64,000 bases of DNA from Eubacterium maltosivorans (GCF_002441855.2 NZ_CP029487.1:2914001-2978000), one strand, 5' to 3'. Positions 51,271 to 59,640 are shown, counted from the stretch's first letter. The notes: generated by a model from the sequence alone, not told the origin. Numbers and translations are program-made.

Positions 51271-51366
51271 GCGGTACGTGCCCAGGAGGGCCGTTGTGTA
51301 TGGTGGTGTTTGCACCTGCGCAAGCCGGTAATGTGGTGGTGCACATTGCCGGATGCCGCACTTTTT
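51271..51366 (+). ncRNA. Candidate structured small RNA of about 96 nt
   Basis: The 620-bp gap 51040-51659 has no convincing ORF on the plus strand. The 5' end GCGGTA (51271-51276) can pair with TGCCGC (51354-51359), enclosing three hairpins: GCCC-AGGA-GGGC (51280-51291), GGTG-TTTG-CACC (51305-51316) and an 11-bp stem CCGGTAATGTG/CACATTGCCGG (51325-51352, one wobble). Five T follow. Promoter, fold and terminator agree. It matches no RNA family I recognise, including SRP, tmRNA, RNase P or 6S. The remainder, 51367-51620, is AT-rich with nothing evident. Confidence 0.55.
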
Positions 51367-51625
51367 ATTTGCTTTTACTTTATCATTATATCCCCTCTTC
51401 TATAAATTTGCAAGCTTAATTGTGCATAACTCTTTTCAAAGTTATTTTAAATAAATTTTTGTCTTTAAAATGCGAGGCGTTTGGTGTGGATAAACAGGTG
51501 GTATAAATGCAGCAGATTTTTTTGATTTTCCAGTGGCGGCTTGCTCGTTTTTGTATTTTATCGTGGAGCATGGGTGGTTCTTTTAAAAGACAGAGGATCC
51601 AAAGCAAAAAATAGTGAATAAAAAA

Positions 51626-51658
51626 AGCCAGCGAAAGCGATCTTTGCTGGCTTTTGGG
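51626..51658. terminator. Terminator of the 68-residue repeat protein gene
   Basis: AAAAGCCAGC and GCTGGCTTTT with a GAAAGCGATCTTT loop; A- and T-rich flanks allow both directions. Confidence 0.85.
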
Positions 51659-51659
51659 C

Positions 51660-51866
51660 CTATTTCTTTACCTTTGCGCCGTACTGTACCTCGTCCGCGC
51701 GTTCTTGTTCTTCCTCGCTTAAAACTTCGTCTTCTTTTTCAAGTACCCTTGCACCGAAGTACACTTCGTCATCACGTTCCTGCTTTTTAGACTTTTCGCC
51801 TTCTCTTTTTGCGTTATCTTTAATGTCAGCGCCAAAAAATAATTCATCGTTTCTTTCTTTACTCAT
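51660..51866 (-). CDS. Small acidic protein with three 13-residue repeats
   Basis: A 68-residue charged protein with AAAGGAG upstream of the ATG. Three copies of a 13-residue unit, ERNDELFFGADIK, ERDDEVYFGARVL and ERADEVQYGAKVK, are joined by Lys/Glu-rich linkers. The consensus is E-R-x-D-E-V-x-F/Y-G-A-x-V. No signal peptide, no membrane segment, no known family. The repeat could be a short linear motif bound by another protein. The 280-bp gap upstream is AT-rich and holds no gene I can support. Confidence 0.7.
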   Translation of the reverse strand: MSKERNDELFFGADIKDNAKREGEKSKKQERDDEVYFGARVLEKEDEVLSEEEQERADEVQYGAKVKK

Positions 51867-52216
51867 ATTGGATGTCTCCTTTCGTAAAAAGACAATATAC
51901 TTTAAATACACTATACAGCAAAAATGACAAAAAATCAACTACTATGGAGCAAAGAACCTCTTTTCTTAAAAATATGTATACTAAAATGTTTTTTGTTTTA
52001 CAAAGTAAGAAAAAACAGTTTGATAAGAAGCAGAGTAAGATGCTTTCTCGTGTCTGCGGCCTTTTCAATAAATAAAAAGCCTGCGGGCCAGTGATTGTTC
52101 TGACTTACAGACTTTTAGAAACGGTGTTATTTTAGGTTTTTTTGAAATTCATTCAATGTTCTTTCACACACTGTGAAGCCTGGGGCTTTTGACATTATAT
52201 TTTTGAAGCAAACCGC

Positions 52217-53149
52217 TTAGTGATGGTCAAAATCTGGATTGTTATCCAAATCGTAAGGGGTCGCCTGGTAAACGTAATAGTTGAGCCAGTTGAAAAACAG
52301 CAGATTGGAATGGCCGCGCCAGCGCACCACGGGTTTTTTCGTAGGGTCGTCGCCCGGGTAATAGTTATTGGGAACATTGATGGGCTTACCCTGGGAGATA
52401 TCCCGGTCGTATTCTTTTTTCAGGGTATCCCAGTCGTACTCGCTGTGGCCGGTGATAAAGATCTGCCGCCCTTCTTTAGCGGTCACGATATACACGCCCG
52501 CTTCATCAGACATGGCCATCATGGAAAGCTCTGGCACCTTTTCGATGTCCTCGCGCCGCACTTCGGAATGACGGGAATGGGGTACATAGAAGGTATCATC
52601 AAAGCCGCGGAACAGCGGGATGTACTTTTCCTCAAGATGGTGCTCGAAAACACCGAAGAGCTTGTGGTCCAGATTGTGCTTGGGTACGCCGTAGTGGTGG
52701 TACAGAGCCGCCTGGGCGCCCCAGCAGATGTGAAGGGTGGAATAGACGTGGGTCAGACTCCAATCCATAATATCCACCAGCTCATCCCAGTAGTCTACTT
52801 CCTCAAAGGGAAGGGTCTCGATGGGTGCGCCGGTGATGATCAAACCGTCAAAGTATTCGTAGCGCACATCGCTGAAGGTTTTATAGAAGGTATCCAGGTG
52901 GGCCTGGTCTGTATTTTTGCAGTCATGGGTATCGGACTGCAAAAGGGTGACGTCCACCTGAATAGGGGTGTTGCCGACGAGCCGCAACAGCTGGGTTTCG
53001 GTAACTACCTTGGTGGGCATGAGGTTCATGATGGCGATTTTCAGCGGACGGATATCCTGTGTGGTCGCCCGGTCCTGGTCCATGACAAAGATGTTTTCAT
53101 TTTCGAGAATCTGAAAAGCAGGCAGGTCGCCTGGAATTTTAATAGGCAT
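52217..53149 (-). CDS. metA: Homoserine O-acetyltransferase of the MetA type
   Basis: A 310-residue MetA-family enzyme that acylates homoserine, the first committed step of methionine synthesis. The nucleophile Cys142 lies in HICWGAQA, and HSEYDWDTL holds the later His/Glu. Residue 111 is Glu (GAPIE); in MetA, Glu111 goes with acetyl-CoA use and Gly111 with succinyl-CoA, so acetylation is predicted. This fits the neighbouring O-acetylhomoserine sulfhydrylase. The ATG at 53149 has AAGGAAG upstream; a longer frame to 53179 has none. Third gene after metY and cysK. Confidence 0.93.
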   Translation of the reverse strand: MPIKIPGDLPAFQILENENIFVMDQDRATTQDIRPLKIAIMNLMPTKVVTETQLLRLVGNTPIQVDVTLLQSDTHDCKNTDQAHLDTFYKTFSDVRYEYFDGLIITGAPIETLPFEEVDYWDELVDIMDWSLTHVYSTLHICWGAQAALYHHYGVPKHNLDHKLFGVFEHHLEEKYIPLFRGFDDTFYVPHSRHSEVRREDIEKVPELSMMAMSDEAGVYIVTAKEGRQIFITGHSEYDWDTLKKEYDRDISQGKPINVPNNYYPGDDPTKKPVVRWRGHSNLLFFNWLNYYVYQATPYDLDNNPDFDHH

Positions 53150-53227
53150 AAAGTCACTTCCTTTTTTAGTTGACGTCAATTAAGGCCAGGCTGCCGCGCC
53201 TTACAGTCTGGCCGGGTCTGGCTTTGT

Positions 53228-54154
53228 TCAGTTAAAAAGCGGTGTGGACAGGTAGCGTTCACCGGTATCAGGCATCAGGACAACAATGTTTTTCCCCGCG
53301 TTTTCCGGCCGTCTGGCAAGCTGGATAGCCGCCCAGGCCGCAGCGCCGGAAGAGATACCGACCAGAAGGCCCTCGGTTTTGGTTAACATCCGGGCGCAGG
53401 TGTAGGCATCCTCATCCTTTACAGGAATGATCTCGTCGATGATTTCAAGATCCAGAACAGCGGGAATAAAGTTTGCGCCGATCCCCTGGATGGCATGGAA
53501 GCCGGCCGGCTCTCCCTTTAATACCTGGGAGCCCCAGGGTTCTATGGCAATGATCTGCACATCTGGGTTTCTTTCTTTTAACCCCTTTCCCACGCCGCCA
53601 AGGGTGCCGCCTGTGCCAACGCCAGCCACAAAGATATCCACTTGTCCGTCCAGATCATCCAGAATTTCCACAGCGGTGGTTTTTTCATGGGCGAGGGGGT
53701 TGGCAGGATTTTCAAACTGCTCCAGGATAATGGAATTTGAAATTTTCTGGTTGAGCTCTCTGGCTTTGTCGATGGAGCCCTGCATGGCCATGTCGCCGTC
53801 GGTCAGGACGATTTCTGCGCCAAAGGCCTTGAGCAGGCTTCTGCGCTCAATGCTCATGGTTTCCGGCATGGTCAGAATAAGGTGGTAGCCTCGGAGGGTT
53901 GCCACCAGAGCCAGGCCGATGCCTGTATTGCCGCTGGTGGGTTCAATGATGGTGCCGCCAGGTGCGAGAAGCCCCTTTTCCTCCGCGTCGAGGATCATGG
54001 ACAAAGCGATGCGGTCTTTGACACTGCCGCCGGGATTAAAAAATTCCAGCTTGCCGAAAAGATTGGCCTCCAGATCTTCCTTTTCCATCAGGTGGTTCAG
54101 CTTCAGAAGCGGCGTGCCGCCGATGAGCTCGGTTAATTCTTCATAGACTTTCAT
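53228..54154 (-). CDS. cysK: Cysteine synthase (O-acetylserine sulfhydrylase)
   Basis: A 308-residue PLP enzyme that makes cysteine from O-acetylserine and sulfide. The PLP lysine is in FNPGGSVKDRI (about residue 46), the substrate loop is PTSGNTG (about 69-75), the phosphate-binding loop is GVGTGGTLGGVG and the pyridine-binding serine is in GISSGAA. The length is normal. It is 22 bp after metY and 78 bp before metA; that gap contains a strong hairpin (GGCCAGGCTG with CAGTCTGGCC) without a T-run. Confidence 0.93.
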   Translation of the reverse strand: MKVYEELTELIGGTPLLKLNHLMEKEDLEANLFGKLEFFNPGGSVKDRIALSMILDAEEKGLLAPGGTIIEPTSGNTGIGLALVATLRGYHLILTMPETMSIERRSLLKAFGAEIVLTDGDMAMQGSIDKARELNQKISNSIILEQFENPANPLAHEKTTAVEILDDLDGQVDIFVAGVGTGGTLGGVGKGLKERNPDVQIIAIEPWGSQVLKGEPAGFHAIQGIGANFIPAVLDLEIIDEIIPVKDEDAYTCARMLTKTEGLLVGISSGAAAWAAIQLARRPENAGKNIVVLMPDTGERYLSTPLFN

Positions 54155-54176
54155 ATTATGACACTCTCCCTGTTTT

Positions 54177-55463
54177 TTATTTTTGTGAAAGCTTTAGCGC
54201 GTCGTCAAGGGCGCCGATCAGGTCGTCAGCGTTTTCCAGACCGATGGACACGCGGATCATATCCTCTGTAATGCCAGCGGCCAGCAGTGCATCGCCGGAA
54301 AGCTGCTGATGGGTGGTGGTGGCCGGATGGATCACCAGGGATTTGGCATCGGCTACGTTGGCAAGGTGGGTGAAAATCTGGATATTATCAATGAACCTGC
54401 GGGCAGCCTCAATGCCGCCTTTAATGCCAAAGGTGAAGATGGAGCCTGTGCCGCGGGGGAAATATTTTTGCGCCAGGGCGTGGTATTTGTTGTCTGCCTG
54501 GTCGGGATAATTCACCCAGGTGACCGCTGAGTGGCCGGATAAAAAGTCGATGACCCGGCGGGTGTTTTCTACATGGCGGTCCAGCCGCAGCGAAAGGGTC
54601 TCAAGGCCCTGAAGCAGCAAAAAGGAGTTGAACGGGCTGATGCAGGCGCCGGTATCTCTGAGCATCTGGACGCGGGCTTTGGTGATAAAGGCCGCGCTGC
54701 CAGCATCCCGGGTATAGACAATGCCGTGATAGCTTTCATCAGGCTCGGTGAATTCCGGAAATTTGCCGCTGCCTGCCCAGTCAAAGGTACCGCCGTCCAC
54801 GATCACGCCGCCGATGGTGGTGCCATGGCCGCCGATAAACTTAGTGGCAGAGTAAACCACAATGTCTGCCCCGAAGTCCAGCGCCTTAAAAAGGTAAGGG
54901 GTGGCAAAGGTATTGTCGATGATCAGCGGAATTTTATGGTCATGGGCGATTTTTGCGACAGCTTCGACATCGACGATGTTAATACTGGGGTTGCCGAGGG
55001 ATTCGATATAAATGGCCTTGGTGTTTTCATTGACCGCGGCTTCAAAGTTCGCAGGATCGTCCGGGTCCACAAAGGTGGTCTTGATGCCAAATTTTGGCAG
55101 AGTCGCGTCAAGCAGGTTGAAGGTGCCGCCGTAAAGGGTAGAGGCAGCGACGATTTCGTCACCGGCCTGGGCAATGGTCATGATCGTCAGGGTGATAGCC
55201 GCAGAGCCAGAAGCTACCGCCAGAGCGCCGACTCCGCCTTCAAGGGCGGCCATGCGCTTTTCCAGTACGTCAGAGGTTGGGTTCATGATACGGGTGTAGA
55301 TATTGCCGTTTTCCTTTAATCCAAAGAGGTTTTCTGCGTGTTCGGTGCTGTCAAAGGCGTAGGAAGTGGTCTGGTAAATGGGCACTGCCACAGAATGGGT
55401 TACAGGATCCGGGGTTTGTCCGGCGTGAAGCTGGAGGGTTTCAAATTTCAAGTTTTTATCCAT
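54177..55463 (-). CDS. metY: O-acetylhomoserine aminocarboxypropyltransferase (sulfhydrylase)
   Basis: A 428-residue fold-type I PLP enzyme of the Cys/Met metabolism family. It starts with [18 protein letters not shown] and has the PLP lysine in [11 protein letters not shown] (about residue 210). It makes homocysteine from O-acetylhomoserine and sulfide, bypassing cystathionine. First gene of metY-cysK-metA, a direct sulfur assimilation operon. The upstream region holds a promoter but no recognisable SAM riboswitch. Confidence 0.93.
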   Translation of the reverse strand: MDKNLKFETLQLHAGQTPDPVTHSVAVPIYQTTSYAFDSTEHAENLFGLKENGNIYTRIMNPTSDVLEKRMAALEGGVGALAVASGSAAITLTIMTIAQAGDEIVAASTLYGGTFNLLDATLPKFGIKTTFVDPDDPANFEAAVNENTKAIYIESLGNPSINIVDVEAVAKIAHDHKIPLIIDNTFATPYLFKALDFGADIVVYSATKFIGGHGTTIGGVIVDGGTFDWAGSGKFPEFTEPDESYHGIVYTRDAGSAAFITKARVQMLRDTGACISPFNSFLLLQGLETLSLRLDRHVENTRRVIDFLSGHSAVTWVNYPDQADNKYHALAQKYFPRGTGSIFTFGIKGGIEAARRFIDNIQIFTHLANVADAKSLVIHPATTTHQQLSGDALLAAGITEDMIRVSIGLENADDLIGALDDALKLSQK

Positions 55464-55515
55464 GATTTATCTCCTTAATGCATGAAAACATATTAATTTA
55501 ATAAGAATTATATGT

Positions 55516-55544
55516 AATATACCATTATTCCATATTCTTGTCAA
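55516..55544 (-). promoter_or_regulatory. Promoter of metY-cysK-metA
   Basis: TTGACA (55544-55539), 17 bp, TATATT (55521-55516) on the minus strand. The leader is only about 45 nt, too short for an S-box. Confidence 0.75.
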
Positions 55545-55556
55545 TGCAAATAATGC

Positions 55557-55585
55557 TTTACGGGCTTTTAAAAGTACTGTATAAT
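55557..55585 (+). promoter_or_regulatory. Promoter of the dGTPase-like gene
   Basis: TTTACG (55557-55562), 17 bp, TATAAT (55580-55585). Confidence 0.65.
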
Positions 55586-55640
55586 AAAATTTAAGGAAGC
55601 ATTTGGACCTGAGGAATCCATTTGTGGAAGAAAGCCCGAC

Positions 55641-55664
55641 GGAAAGCCCGGAGGGCTTTTTTTA
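55641..55664 (+). terminator. Leader terminator upstream of the dGTPase-like gene
   Basis: AAAGCCC and GGGCTTT around GGA, followed by more T, lie about 50 nt after the predicted start and 30 nt before the ATG. It could act as an attenuator. Confidence 0.55.
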
Positions 55665-55691
55665 GAATTTACGGAAAGAAGGTGACAGGAA

Positions 55692-56954
55692 ATGATCAAT
55701 ACACAAGGGCGTCTGGCCAGAGTGGCAACGGTTCCGGGCTCAGAAAAATGGAAGGCCGCCACCGCCAGACAACATGCGCTGTATCAGAAGGAGGGGGATA
55801 TCCGCACCCCCTTTGGGAGAGACTTCACACGCATCCTCCACAGTACAGCCTACAGGCGTCTCAAACATAAAACCCAGGTGTTTTTTTCGCCGGGGAATGA
55901 CCACATCAGTACCCGTATCGAGCATGTAAACTACGTGGAATCGGTAGCGTCCACCATCTGTGAGTACATGGGGCTTAACGTAGAGCTGGCAAGGGCCATC
56001 GCCATCGGCCATGATCTTGGTCATCCGCCCTTCGGCCATCACGGTGAAAAAGTGCTCAATGACATTGTGAGGGATGAAAAGCTTTGGAGCGGCCAGAATG
56101 GTCAGTATTACTGGCATGAAAAAAACGGGCTGCACTTTGTGGATAATATCGAGCTGCTGGAGGGCCCGGACCGTAAAAAGTACAATCTCGATTTGACTTA
56201 CGGTGTGAGAGATGGTATTATTTCCCATTGCGGCGAGGTCAGCGAGGCCGCCCTGTACCCAAGAGAAGAAGCCATTGACCTGTCAACCTTTAAGCGCGTC
56301 AACCAGTTTTCACCCTTTACATGGGAGGGCTGTGTGGTCAAGCTGGCTGACAAAATATCTTACCTGGGACGCGATATCGAGGACGCGCAAACCCTGGATA
56401 TTCTGAGCGGCGGCCAGCTGGAGATACTTGATGGTATCGTGGCAGAGTATTTTGAAAAGCAGGGACAGTCCAGAGGAAATGTCAACAACACCACGGTTAT
56501 CCACCTTTTGATTCTGGACCTTGGAAAAAACAGCTCAGTGGAAAACGGCCTGCGCTTTTCCGATGAGGGCTTCGAGGTTTTAAAAAACATTCAGGATTTT
56601 AATGTGGAAAACATCTATCATCATGAACGGCTAAACGGTTATAAAGACTATGGTGAGCTGATTATACACCGGGTATACGATGCCCTGAAGGAGCTCTATA
56701 ATAGAGGTGAGATGGCAGAAAAACTTCCCTATTTTAAGAAGCAGTTTCCCCTGTTAACCACCAACTTTTTGGACTGGATCAGCGACTACTGGAACCAGAC
56801 TGACCGGCGGACAGAAGGCTGTCTTCTGAAAAACCGGATTATCTATCGTATTCCCGAAGAGCCTCTGGACTTCTATCGGGCCATTATTGACTATATCTCT
56901 GGTATGACCGACCAGTTCATCGAAAAAATTTACCAGGAACTCATCCGGTTTTGA
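55692..56954 (+). CDS. dGTP triphosphohydrolase-like HD-domain protein
   Basis: A 420-residue protein of the dGTPase (Dgt) family. The N-terminal segment RILHSTAYRRLKHKTQVF and the HD metal motif with EHVNYV (residue about 76) and GHDLGHPPFGHHGE (about 105-118) are intact. Such enzymes split dNTPs into nucleoside and triphosphate and help balance dNTP pools. The length is within the family range. It is monocistronic, with a terminator 1 bp after the stop codon. Confidence 0.9.
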   Translation: MINTQGRLARVATVPGSEKWKAATARQHALYQKEGDIRTPFGRDFTRILHSTAYRRLKHKTQVFFSPGNDHISTRIEHVNYVESVASTICEYMGLNVELARAIAIGHDLGHPPFGHHGEKVLNDIVRDEKLWSGQNGQYYWHEKNGLHFVDNIELLEGPDRKKYNLDLTYGVRDGIISHCGEVSEAALYPREEAIDLSTFKRVNQFSPFTWEGCVVKLADKISYLGRDIEDAQTLDILSGGQLEILDGIVAEYFEKQGQSRGNVNNTTVIHLLILDLGKNSSVENGLRFSDEGFEVLKNIQDFNVENIYHHERLNGYKDYGELIIHRVYDALKELYNRGEMAEKLPYFKKQFPLLTTNFLDWISDYWNQTDRRTEGCLLKNRIIYRIPEEPLDFYRAIIDYISGMTDQFIEKIYQELIRF

Positions 56955-56987
56955 TACAGGAGGCTCTCCCTCCTGTAATATATTTTT
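56955..56987 (+). terminator. Terminator of the dGTPase-like gene
   Basis: TACAGGAGG and CCTCCTGTA form a perfect 9-bp stem with loop CTCTC, then ATATATTTTT. Confidence 0.85.
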
Positions 56988-56998
56988 ACAAAAACGCG

Positions 56999-57027
56999 TT
57001 GACAACTCACGGAAACAGGTCTATAAT
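56999..57027 (+). promoter_or_regulatory. Consensus promoter of the aroF-tyrA operon
   Basis: TTGACA (56999-57004), 17 bp, TATAAT (57022-57027): both hexamers are exact consensus, which suggests strong basal initiation with control downstream by attenuation. Confidence 0.9.
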
Positions 57028-57065
57028 GAAAAACAACTTAAAAATTCAGGTAAAGGAAAAACGTC

Positions 57066-57188
57066 ATGAAGGATTTAAGAATGAGCTTAAATGCATACTT
57101 TTACTTTAGCCAGGGCTATTATTATGGTGCTGGTTATTTTGCGTGCATAAAATTAAGTTCACCTGAGAGTCGTTTTGCGGTGTCGTAG
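57066..57188 (+). CDS. Tyr/Phe-rich leader peptide of the aroF-tyrA attenuator
   Basis: A 40-codon ORF with AAAGGA upstream, about 38 nt after the predicted transcription start. Residues 10-25 read AYFYFSQGYYYGAGYF; in total there are six Tyr and four Phe. Ribosome stalling at these codons when charged tRNA-Tyr or tRNA-Phe is scarce would change folding of the RNA before the terminator at 57234-57262. The following genes make DAHP and prephenate-derived tyrosine precursor, so the amino acids sensed match the products. Confidence 0.88.
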   Translation: MKDLRMSLNAYFYFSQGYYYGAGYFACIKLSSPESRFAVS

Positions 57189-57233
57189 AGACATTGTAAA
57201 TTTTCCAATACTGAAGAAAAATCAGTTTATTAA

Positions 57234-57262
57234 GGGAGACTCGGTGAGTCTCCCTTTTCTTT
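57234..57262 (+). terminator. Attenuator terminator of aroF-tyrA
   Basis: GGGAGACTC and GAGTCTCCC around GGT form a perfect 9-bp stem, followed by TTTTCTTTT. It lies between the leader peptide and aroF. I did not resolve the antiterminator pairing. Confidence 0.9.
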
Positions 57263-57330
57263 TGTCCTAAAACGCCTGTAAGTGCACGTACAGGCTGTGA
57301 ATTCAAATAAAATATTAAGGAGAAACACAA

Positions 57331-58341
57331 ATGATTGTTGTCGTAAAACCAGGAACCCCGGAAGAAGAAGTACAGAAGCTGGCCGCTGCCATCGAGAACC
57401 AGGGATTGAAGATCCATTACTCTCAGGGGGTGGATCACACAATTTTAGGATTAATCGGCGAAACGCAGACCATTGACGTTCATAAATTGCGTTCAAACCA
57501 TATCGTTGAAAAGGTCATGCGGGTACAGGAGCCCTACAAAAAGGCCAACCGTGCCTTCCATCCAGATGATTCAATCATTGACGTTCAGGGGAATCGTATC
57601 GGTGAAGGCCATGTTTCCGTTATCGCAGGCCCCTGCTCTGTGGAAAGTGAGGAACAGATCGTTGAAATTGCCAGAGATGTCAAGGCTTCTGGAGCAAAAT
57701 TTTTGAGGGGCGGTGCTTTCAAGCCCAGAACCTCCCCTTACTCATTCCAGGGAATGGGCGCAGATGGGCTGGAGCTGCTGCTTTTAGCCAAAAAAGAAAC
57801 GGGCTTGCCCATTGTTACCGAGTTGATGGACATATCTCAGCTGCCGCTTTTCGATGAAGTAGACGTTATTCAGGTTGGCGCGCGCAATATGCAGAATTTT
57901 ACGATGCTCAAGGAGCTTGGCAAAATCGACAAACCCATTCTGCTGAAACGCGGTCTGTCTGCCACCATGCGGGAATTCCTGATGTCGGCTGAATACATCA
58001 TGGCAGGCGGCAACGAGCAGGTTATTCTCTGTGAACGCGGTATCCGTACCTTTGAAAACGCGACCCGCAACACCCTTGACCTGAGCTGCATTCCACTGCT
58101 CAAGAAAAAGAGCCATTTACCAGTGATCATTGATCCGAGCCACGCGACAGGCATTAACTGGATGGTAGAATCCATGTCTAAGGCAGCCATTGCGGCCGGT
58201 GCTGACGGCGTAATGATTGAAGTGCACAATAAGCCTGAAGAAGCATTGTGTGATGGTGACCAGGCCATTACGCCGGATGAATTCGATAAAATTATGGCGA
58301 CACTTAAAAAATACGCAGAATTTGAGGGAAAGGTTCTTTAG
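57331..58341 (+). CDS. aroF: 3-deoxy-7-phosphoheptulonate synthase (DAHP synthase, AroA-beta type)
   Basis: A 336-residue enzyme for the first step of the shikimate pathway (PEP plus erythrose 4-phosphate). Residues 1-68 form the N-terminal ferredoxin-like regulatory domain (MIVVVKPGTPEEEVQKL), and the rest is the TIM barrel with AGPCSVES, the metal-binding GAFKPRTSPYSFQG, and IDPSHATG. The length and domain order match the Bacillus/Thermotoga type, where the N-terminal domain mediates feedback by aromatic products. It is followed by tyrA with a 1-bp gap. Confidence 0.95.
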   Translation: MIVVVKPGTPEEEVQKLAAAIENQGLKIHYSQGVDHTILGLIGETQTIDVHKLRSNHIVEKVMRVQEPYKKANRAFHPDDSIIDVQGNRIGEGHVSVIAGPCSVESEEQIVEIARDVKASGAKFLRGGAFKPRTSPYSFQGMGADGLELLLLAKKETGLPIVTELMDISQLPLFDEVDVIQVGARNMQNFTMLKELGKIDKPILLKRGLSATMREFLMSAEYIMAGGNEQVILCERGIRTFENATRNTLDLSCIPLLKKKSHLPVIIDPSHATGINWMVESMSKAAIAAGADGVMIEVHNKPEEALCDGDQAITPDEFDKIMATLKKYAEFEGKVL

Positions 58342-58342
58342 G

Positions 58343-59245
58343 ATGGAAACATTAAAAGGAAAAACCGTCAGCTTTATCGGCCTTGGGCTCATGGGCGGCG
58401 CGCTGGCCATGGGTATCCGGAAGCAGGGGCCAGATAAGATCTGCGCCTTTGACATCAATGAAGAAGTCCTGGAGGACGCTCTGAGGAAAGAGGTTATTGA
58501 CTGGGGCGTCAGTGAGACGGAAGGAATCCGCCAGATTCTGGGAGTGTCTGATCTGGTGGTGATTTGTCTTTATCCACAGCTTGCGCTGGATTTTATTTTG
58601 GAATATATGGAGGACTTCAAAGAGAACGCTGTTATCACAGATATTACCGGTGTTAAGAAGCTGCTGGTCGATCATCTCAGAGGCGTGCTGCGGGAGGATC
58701 TGGATTTGATTCTGGGCCACCCCATGGCTGGCAGCGAAAAAGAAGGCTTCGGCAATGCGGATGATTCTATCTTTAAGAATCGGAATTATATTTTAGTTCC
58801 TCAGCCGGAAAACAAACCGGAAAATCTGGCTTTTATCAAAGAGATTATCCATAATCTGGGCTTTGTGAATATTGTGGAAACCACCGCAGAGGTCCACGAC
58901 CAGAAGATCGCCTTTACCTCGCAGCTCTGCCACGTTATCGCCAGTGCCCTTGTGGACAGCGAGGATGACCTCCACATCACAGATTATGAGGGCGGCAGCT
59001 TCGGAGACCTCACACGCATTGCCATGATCAATGCGGGCATGTGGACAGAACTGTTTATCTGCAATAAAGAAGCGCTGGTCGACCAGATTGAAAAATTTGA
59101 AAAAAGCATGGACACCATGAAAAAAATGATTCAGGCAGAGGACAGCCAGGGTCTCACGGAGATTTTGAGTAATGTTCGAAAAAAAAGAATTACGATGGAA
59201 GTGGACCGGCAGAACAAAACATCGGCGAAAACACAAAAAGCTTAA
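58343..59245 (+). CDS. tyrA: Prephenate dehydrogenase
   Basis: A 300-residue protein. The NAD(P) fold starts FIGLGLMGGALAMGI (residues 11-25) and the prephenate-binding block GHPMAGSEKEGFGNA is complete. It converts prephenate to 4-hydroxyphenylpyruvate for tyrosine. No C-terminal ACT domain is present, so feedback control may rest on AroF and the attenuator. A frame extension back to 58217 is only overlap with aroF; the ATG at 58343 has AGG 2-4 nt upstream and is translated by coupling. Confidence 0.93.
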   Translation: METLKGKTVSFIGLGLMGGALAMGIRKQGPDKICAFDINEEVLEDALRKEVIDWGVSETEGIRQILGVSDLVVICLYPQLALDFILEYMEDFKENAVITDITGVKKLLVDHLRGVLREDLDLILGHPMAGSEKEGFGNADDSIFKNRNYILVPQPENKPENLAFIKEIIHNLGFVNIVETTAEVHDQKIAFTSQLCHVIASALVDSEDDLHITDYEGGSFGDLTRIAMINAGMWTELFICNKEALVDQIEKFEKSMDTMKKMIQAEDSQGLTEILSNVRKKRITMEVDRQNKTSAKTQKA

Positions 59246-59370
59246 AACTTTCTGAAGGGATATTCAGACAAAGTGAGAGCGAAAACGAGCGTCATTATCG
59301 TGAAAACTGTTACAGAAAAGGTGCAACGCATTTCACTATTGACTTATTTTCAAAAGGTTGTATACTATAG

Positions 59371-59541
59371 ACAAATAAACAAATACCAATTGAAACTCCC
59401 CTGTTTCAAGCGGTACAGATTTGTTTATTGAGCTGTGAATAGTGAGGTTCACAGCGGAATAAAATCATATATTACCCCCCTCTCCCCTATAGAGAAACCC
59501 TCGAGACAACGTCCCCCCTTATGCGTTGCGAGGGTTTTTCT
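59371..59541 (+). ncRNA. Candidate small RNA with exposed C-rich loops
   Basis: The 395-bp gap after tyrA has TTGACT (59339-59344), 16 bp and TATACT (59361-59366). The transcript folds into a bulged hairpin (AATAAACAAAT with ATTTGTTTATT, then ACC/GGT, then GAAAC/GTTTC closing the loop TCCCCT at 59397-59402), a hairpin GCTGTGAA/TTCACAGC (59432-59455), and a terminator with arms AACCCTCG and CGAGGGTT plus CAACG/CGTTG around a loop with CCCCCC (59497-59536). A single-stranded C-rich stretch ACCCCCCTCTCCCCT (59474-59488) lies between. C-rich loops are the mark of Gram-positive sRNAs that pair with Shine-Dalgarno sequences. Confidence 0.6.
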
Positions 59542-59640
59542 CTTTTTTGAATTTCTTCTGGAATTTTGGCAATAAATCTTTTTAAGGCCTTTCATAATTA
59601 TGTTTGTTCGATTATAATAAACCAGAAGGAAGTGATAAAA

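Noticed and set aside
51872-52075. Basic 67-codon plus-strand ORF
   Set aside because: No ribosome site, overlaps the promoter region of the repeat-protein gene, composition follows the AT-rich DNA.
52220-53173. 317-codon plus-strand ORF opposite metA
   Set aside because: A complete metA with catalytic Cys142 is on the other strand; the antisense frame has no family resemblance.
55464-55540. S-box (SAM) riboswitch before metY
   Set aside because: The leader from the predicted promoter is about 45 nt, too short, and the typical helices are missing.
58217-58342. N-terminal extension of prephenate dehydrogenase
   Set aside because: It is only the alternative frame of aroF; the Rossmann motif starts right after 58343.
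59566-59640. 25-residue N-terminal extension of TatD
   Set aside because: The TatD fold begins at DSHAHLDD directly after 59641, where the ribosome site fits.
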